From Metopolophium dirhodum (taxonomy: Eukaryota > Arthropoda > Insecta > Hemiptera > Aphididae): DNA of 64,000 nucleotides. A program made the translations under genes and the position numbers. Below the pieces are notes generated by a model that worked only from the letters and a program-made list of their open reading frames with translations, searched no databases and was not told where the DNA came from. Positions 58,316-64,000 of the stretch are shown one piece after another. The stretch lies in NCBI RefSeq assembly GCF_019925205.1, contig NC_083565.1:22100241-22164240 (forward strand). The letters are read 5' to 3'. The first letter of the stretch is position 1. Each line of letters opens with the position of its first letter.

Positions 58316-59594
58316 CTCTTCACCGGCAACATCTTGAAGGCGACTCTCATTTATCACACTCTCCCTCATTCCTACCCTCCCACCCACTCTTATCATTTCC
58401 GTCCCTCGCCTCGCTAAATGACTTGTTTACCTGCCCTCGCCGCCTTACCTCCTCAACGCTCCGACACTGTATTATTATGCTGATTACTGTTTATTTACCA
58501 TCCTCACATGATGAATACGCTCGAATTTACATTTTTATTCATAAGTTTCACTTTTGACACACCGTCGAAAATGTATTTATATACCAATATACCTGACAGC
58601 AGTATGCTTAGGTCGGTACTTGTTGAAGTCGAGACTTGTCGGGACGAGAATAATTTGAATATGCATCCCTTAACTTAGTGTTTGTTCATCTATGGTTTTC
58701 GTTCAGGTTTTAAGCAGCGAGCAATATTTTTTTTTGTTTTATTATAAATACTTGAGAGTGTTTTAAACGAAAACATTTATTTATTTATTTATTTTGTATT
58801 GTGGTCGGAAAGTACTAAATAAACGTTGTATTAAGTGTACAAAATTTTTTGTACTATATGGGTTTTTAAATGGTATCTATGTTTATTTTTTGTTTGTAAC
58901 AATCTTCAAGAATTTATCATACTGAAATAAAGTGTACATAATATGGAAAGTACAACAAGTAGTTATACATAATTTACTTTATAGCACTTTATCCATGTTA
59001 AGCTTGATATTTTATTTGTCGATTCTAATTAATTGTTGTTTTAAATCATATTATGTTTGAGGCATTCTGAGTTATTTTTTTTATGGTAAAATATTAACAC
59101 CCGACGGTTGAATAATTAATATAACTAAATTAAGGAGTTGGTGGGTTTTGCATTTGTGAATTGACGAAAAGGAATTCAATAATATGGTACATATTATTTT
59201 AATCAAATAACTGTGGTTTGTGATCTATCTAGCTGCGCATAATTTAGCTAATTCGGGTTTTCGCCATGAAATATACGTTGTAATCAATCTACGAAGAATT
59301 TCATTCAAATATTAATGCCCTAAAGTCTTTGGCAGTTCCTAGGCATTTTCATTGTTTATACAAATGTATCAGTGTTAATAATGCATAATATGTGAACACT
59401 GAACGCGACCAAGTGCATAAATAAGATGGTTTTAATTAGTTGTAGATAAATGGAGATCGTTCGTATGTCGATACACGAAATAAAATATCATCTGTAACTT
59501 TTCAATATATGCATAATATTATCAAATATCTGATAATATAGAAGTATGTACCTAATCTATAATTGTGCATTGGATATCTGCTGTTAGGTATTAT

Positions 59595-59622
<28 letters not shown>
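59595..59622. repeat. (TA)n microsatellite
   Basis: About 14 alternating TA units. Confidence 0.9.
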
Positions 59623-59627
<5 letters not shown>

Positions 59628-60342
59628 GTCTTATTGCTGGGATTACATTTCGCGCTCGTATAAGCAAATGATAATAATATTAACGATGATTAATTAAAAA
59701 AAAAAAAAACAAGTCTTATGCACAAATTGCTATACCATCCGTGAAAAAAAAAAACATATGAGGAAACACTAATCTAAATTGCGCTACTATCACTGCGTTG
59801 TTTTTGTGCGCTTTTGAACTATACCTACCCAGTCTGAAACAAGAAATAAGTCAACCGCTAACATACTCAAAGGCCGCCGGGCTTAAAGTTTTGACTTAAT
59901 TGCCTAGCATTTAATCCGTTAATATCACGTGTGGTCGATATACCTACGTGACTGGCGAGTAAACACGCGTATATAGGTATACGATACGCTCATAAATTAT
60001 ACGCACATTCCACAGTTTGTAATGCTCATTAAATATTTAAACCCCTTTATGATGGTGATTAGTTAATTGTCGGATACCCGAGCTCTAGTTGGCGAAAATG
60101 AAAAAAAAAGCACATTTCGTCGACTTGAGTAGTTATCCCCCGTCACTGTTTTGTCACGCTCGTCCAGTGGTTTATCGTAACTATAATATATTTATTTCAT
60201 TAAAACAACACGGAAACCCGTGTACACACACAAGCGCACCACTTATTTTTAGGTTGGGTCGGGCCGACAGGAATAATAATTAAATGTAAATAATATGATA
60301 GCCCGATAGCAGATAGCCCGTTGTTATGCATTATTTGCGTAG

Positions 60343-60368
60343 ATAATAATAATAATAATAATAATAAT
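60343..60368 (+). repeat. (AAT)n microsatellite
   Basis: About eight AAT units. Confidence 0.9.
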
Positions 60369-61090
60369 ACAGTTTTGTACCTATCCCGACGCAAACGATT
60401 ATTATACGAACGTTGAACACGAATATTCAAATATAATACATTTGCGGACGCAACAGCGAGGTTTAACAGGGAGGTCGTCTCTCCTAAAATATCGTATACC
60501 TAGGTATAACGATATGGTTGCAAGGGTCAAGTCTCGCTCGCGGCTGCAGCTCGGACATCACTATATTATGAGCCGGTGCTGCTGCTGCTACTACTACGAC
60601 TACACTATCCACTATAATATTACACACACTGCGGGGTCAACGAATCATCGAAGAACTCTGTCATCGCGAACTCGCGATGTATAAGAGCCCATGTCCTACG
60701 AAAGGCAGCCGAGGAAAATAATACGTTATCTGATGGCCGAGAACCACTTCAGACCAACCGAATAACGCTGCTGGACGTGCCTCTAAAGCGCCCTGAGAAT
60801 ATAATATACGTATAAACACGAGCTGCACGTGCACACACATATATATTATATTTATATCGATCCACAAGCGGACAAACAGTCGACGACTTTGTCGCACTTC
60901 CCGCCAAGTATTATATATATATATCACGATTGCCGGAACTGCCGCCGGTTTTAAGAACGTTGGCGTGTCGGTGGCGGATTATCGCTCATCAATGCTCCCC
61001 TCTTCTCAAATCCACACCTACCCACTAACCCCCCGACTGAGTCGCTACCCCCAACAACCCCCTGCCCCCGGGGTTTCCGTGATTTTATCT

Positions 61091-61098
61091 TGACGTCA
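61091..61098. promoter_or_regulatory. Perfect CRE palindrome (TGACGTCA)
   Basis: TGACGTCA is the consensus site of CREB/ATF bZIP factors. It lies in a CpG-rich block (60950-62300) with C-rich runs and a (GT)n repeat at 61144-61163, a setting that would suit a promoter. No TATA/Inr pair or exon is visible, so the site may be incidental. Confidence 0.35.
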
Positions 61099-61143
61099 TC
61101 GTACGCACGAAGGGCTAAAGAAACCGAACGCGAGCGCGCGCGT

Positions 61144-61163
61144 GCGTGTGTGTGTGTGTGTGT
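61144..61163 (+). repeat. (GT)n microsatellite
   Basis: About ten GT units between CGCG-rich words. Confidence 0.9.
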
Positions 61164-61223
61164 TCGCGCGCGATAGGAAAAAAAGTTTGGGTATATTTGC
61201 CGAACACGAGAGCCGCCGTCACT

Positions 61224-61567
61224 GATGAATTACCCACGAACCCACACACCCACACACACAAACACACACACACACTAGCTCGTAAAATGGCCTTTAGCCC
61301 GCACGGATAGGAATGACACGCTGAAGCAGGACACTATTTAGAAGCACCGGCAATACGCTCGACTCGGCCCCGGACACCCCGTGTATTGGGGGTGTGTTTT
61401 TGAACGGTATAAAATCGCATTTCACGGATTTTCAGACGGGTAGGTAGGTACGAACACATTTTCGTGCTAGTTATTTTTTTATTTCGCCGCGTTTGGCTCG
61501 CACAAACGCACTGGTTTTGCGTGAAGCTTTTCGGGTGACTCGAGGTGCACCCCCTCCCCTTAGTCTA
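61224..61567 (+). repeat. GC-rich tandem array, copy 1 of 3
   Basis: Starts GATGAATTACCCACGAACCC and holds AGCTCGTAAAATGGCCTTTA, AGGAATGACACGCTGAAGCA, GAAGCACCGGCAATACG, TTTTCAGACGGGTAGGTAGG and TTTCGGGTGACTCGAGGTGC. The unit is about 340 bases and much GC-richer than the genome average. No frame is preserved in all copies. Confidence 0.9.
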
Positions 61568-61909
61568 GATGAATTACCAACGCACCCACAACAAACACAT
61601 ACGCACACTAGCTCGTAAAATGGCCTTTAGCCCGCACGAATAGGAATGACACGCTGAAGCAGGACACTATTTAGAAGCACCGGCAATACGTTCGACTCGA
61701 CCCCGGAAACCGCATGTATTCGGGGTGTGTTTTCGAACGATGTAAAGTCGCATTTCGCAGATTTTCAAACGTGTAGGTAGGTATTTGAACACATTTTCAT
61801 GCGAGTATTTTTTTTTTTATTTCGCCGCGTTCAGCTCGCACATACGCACTGGTTTCGCGCGGAGCTTTTCGGGTGACTCGAGGTGCACCCCCTCCCCAAG
61901 CCGTAGTTC
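61568..61909 (+). repeat. GC-rich tandem array, copy 2 of 3
   Basis: GATGAATTACCAACGCACCC, AGCTCGTAAAATGGCCTTTA, AGGAATGACACGCTGAAGCA, TTTTCAAACGTGTAGGTAGG and TTTCGGGTGACTCGAGGTGC follow the order of copy 1 with few changes. Confidence 0.9.
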
Positions 61910-62160
61910 AGACACTATTTCGACGCACCGGCAATACGATCGACTCGGCCCCGGACACCACGTGTATTCGGGGTGTGTTTTCGAACGGTATAAAATCGCA
62001 TTTCGCGGATTTTCAGACGGGTAGGTAGGTACGAACACATTTTCGTGTGAGTAATTTTTATTTCATCGCGTTCAGCTCGCACACACGCACTCGTTTCACG
62101 CGGAGCTTTTCGGGCGACTCTAGGTGCACCTCCTCCCTCCCCCCGCGCCGTAGTCCAGAC
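61910..62160 (+). repeat. GC-rich tandem array, copy 3 of 3 (shortened)
   Basis: Lacks roughly the first 90 bases of the unit. It resumes at CACTATTTCGACGCACCGGC and carries on through TTTTCAGACGGGTAGGTAGG to TTTCGGGCGACTCTAGGTGC. Copies 1 and 3 share some variants (ACGGTATAAAATCGCATTTC) not found in copy 2. Confidence 0.9.
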
Positions 62161-64000
62161 ATTTTTAATTAGCCCGCAACGAGGATACGACGGTGCGCCG
62201 CCGCCACTGTCTCGTCCGCCGACCGGAAATGACTTCTCGACGTCCGCCGACGCCCGAACGCGCGAAGGGCGACTGTAATTGGTTGCGCATGAAAACTTTC
62301 GGAACGACGAGGCGAACACCGGTAGCAATGCGGTTGTTTTTTATGCATTTTTGTTTTTTTTTTTTTTATTAATATGAGAATTTTTCCACGATTTCGACCT
62401 CATCCGCATTGCGCAACGTGTTCATCTGCCGTTCCATTTATCTCATTAATAATTATAACCGCCAATGACTGGGTAGGTGTGATAACATTGTTATTGTTTT
62501 CAACGTTGGTTTGCGAAATAAATACGGTCTCCATACTATTATGATAACGGAAAATTATTGTTAATGTAATATAAATTTGGTAATACCTTCAATATAATAC
62601 TACACCTATACCTGCTATATTATACTGTTCGATAATATATATAATTAAACAAGAAAATTACTTTGTGGGTTTTTGCCATATATAATATTATTTCAGTAAA
62701 CGTATAAATCGACTTAAACACTCCATAACTGTGATTGTCTTGACACGAAAATATATTAAGTAATAATAATAATAATAATAATAATATGTTACGTTTTCAT
62801 TATGGATCGAAATTGTTCTGATTATTTTATTCATCGAGGCGTACACACGCGTTTAGTTCAAAGCATACGATATTATTATGGTCGTGCCCCTCCCTCCCCT
62901 CCCCCCCGTAACGGCACCGTTCGCAATTTCGCATTAAAACTTTGTAATAAATCGGCAAACCGTAAAATATTATATTATTACTGTAAGTCGTAACGATGTC
63001 AGAAAGTGACCAATTGGAAAATACATTAAATTAATTTCTCGTTTATTATTTAATTTTGTGTTTTTTTTTTCATTATGCTGTTAATTATTATTTTTTATTA
63101 CACATTAATGCTATTATAAAATGTTTTGCTATTTTCGATTAGTGTAGTTTGTCTACAACTACAAACAATAAATTATTATGCAATTCTCGTCACTCATTAT
63201 TTTACGCACCTACACACTCGTGTACTCATTTTGCCTACTTAATGCGCCGCTATAAACATTTTATGGGCGTTCGTATTTTTTCATTAGAGTAGGTTTACGC
63301 CACAATGCTACATTATACGTGGGATACGTCATTATTATTATACGCGAAAAATATAATGTTATTAAAATTACACCACTTTTTTTGGTATCTTTTAAATTTT
63401 TAATGAACTATCTAGGTAGTATTAGGTACACATCGCATATTCTATGCTAAATTATTAAAGCTGTTCCGTCTTCAGGTCAATTATTCATATTTATGTAAGA
63501 TTTAAAAATATGTAGCGTAAGATTGTACTATCATGCATTCTTATTCGATCAAATATATTTTCGATTATTAATTTGCAAATATTTATAACCAGTGAAATTG
63601 TTTCTAGAATAAACAAATTATCTAAAAATGAGTTTTTCTTAATTACGCGACTTATGTAAAAAAAAAAAGTAATTACCCATCAGAACCAATTTATATTATT
63701 ATAATCGATTATTATTATTTTCAATAAGTAATATATAGATATCTCTATTACCGTATTCCGTTAATTTAACTTCAAATATTAATCTAAATGCAAATGGTTA
63801 ATTTAAATCGTCGATTTGGTACCTACATTATTTTATTTGGGTACGTCAAAATATATTATTATATCAATCTAAGCCTCGCAGTAATTTTTTTGATTTTTGG
63901 ATAATAATATTTAACGCGAAAAATACTTTCTGAATTATGGAAACATGGCGAAATTGATCCATATAGGTTTAAGTGTAAATTTGTTTTTCGATTCAAAAAG
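62161..64000. other. GC-rich patch then AT-rich DNA, no supported gene
   Basis: 62161-62340 is CpG-rich and gives a minus frame starting at 62328 (MLPVFASSFRKFSCATN) that runs into the tandem array, so I do not call it. Beyond 62350 the DNA is AT-rich with (AAT)n at 62762-62785 and no recognisable feature. Confidence 0.45.

Larger units (their letters stand above)
58316..61090. other. Pyrimidine-rich then AT-rich DNA, no supported gene
   Basis: 58316-58480 is CT-rich and gives an 85-codon + frame rich in Ser, Pro and Leu, which I take as composition. The rest is AT-rich with (TA)n at 59595-59622 and (AAT)n at 60343-60368. CpG content rises from 60440. Frames at 60442-60927 lack domains. Confidence 0.45.

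Noticed and set aside
61915..62328. 137-codon minus frame, the second-longest on that strand
   Set aside because: It runs through the third tandem copy and the start is in a CpG-rich patch; the same frame is not open in the other array copies, so length reflects GC-rich composition.
1..64000. CRISPR arrays, insertion sequences, operons, ribosome binding sites, phage genes
   Set aside because: All signals point to insect nuclear DNA; no regularly spaced short repeats and no bacterial-type gene organisation were seen.
1..64000. Conserved animal microRNAs (let-7, miR-1, miR-9, miR-124, bantam, miR-10/100 and similar) and intact tRNA genes
   Set aside because: Looked for the remembered mature sequences and for tRNA box A/B pairs on both strands; only SINE-derived Pol III boxes were found. 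A dedicated scan would be needed to exclude weaker matches.

Overview
The window looks like one stretch of an aphid (Hemiptera, Aphididae) nuclear chromosome. It is strongly AT-rich. It is full of the short TAGGTAGGTATACCTA-type words common in aphid non-coding DNA, and it holds aphid-style dispersed repeats whose ends read CAGGGTGATTCA. No bacterial, organellar or phage features are present. There is no complete, intact protein-coding gene that I can recognise. Almost all short open frames are chance frames of AT-rich or simple-repeat DNA. This is a reading by eye, so identity percentages and database matches are not given.

Layout. 1-9 kb: a fold-back element with TTAA ends (743-1194), a decayed transposon-type gene read on the + strand (about 2210-3250, the clearest protein remnant in the window), a hAT-like MITE (3715-3953), two dispersed repeats and a MITE with about 21-bp perfect terminal inverted repeats (8108-8321). 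9-17 kb: simple repeats, a TTAA-flanked MITE (12085-12617), a 740-bp fold-back element with a hAT MITE nested in one arm (12936-13676), a GC-richer island with a possible minus-strand first exon, a near-perfect hairpin (14643-14738) and a TATA+Inr core promoter candidate (17016-17046). 18-24 kb: a tandem duplication interrupted by an insertion (18462-19560), a decayed coding remnant of unknown family (20761-21123) and second copies of the repeats seen at 5.8 and 7.2 kb. 25-31 kb: a short TA-flanked hairpin MITE, a second core promoter candidate (26019-26055) and another small tandem duplication separated by a hAT-like MITE.

31.4-32.5 kb is the most gene-like place in the window. It is a CpG- and GC-rich block preceded by a long homopurine (GAGA-type) tract, with short upstream ORFs and a strong splice donor at 32458. 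I read it as a + strand, non-coding first exon whose very long first intron may run through much of the rest of the window. 32.5-41 kb is AT-rich and nearly featureless. Weak exon candidates lie at 41201-41311 and 41898-42050.

42-64 kb holds a three-copy tandem array (42836-44480), a TA-flanked element (45210-45864), decayed coding-like islands (47874-48236, 49269-49855, 53762-54300), a 5S-like SINE and a tRNA-derived SINE that share the same 3' tail, a LINE C-terminal remnant on the minus strand (50527-50835), a pogo/Tigger-like MITE, a 598-bp fold-back element, a diverged tandem duplication (56848-58315) and a GC-rich three-copy array next to a palindromic CRE (61091-62160).

The main recurring theme is repeated local tandem duplication of non-coding segments (six independent cases), together with many palindromic or fold-back elements. 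I see no evidence of a novel multi-gene system. The best leads are the shared-tail SINE pair, the unidentified coding remnants, the hairpins, and the cluster of possible promoters and first exons.
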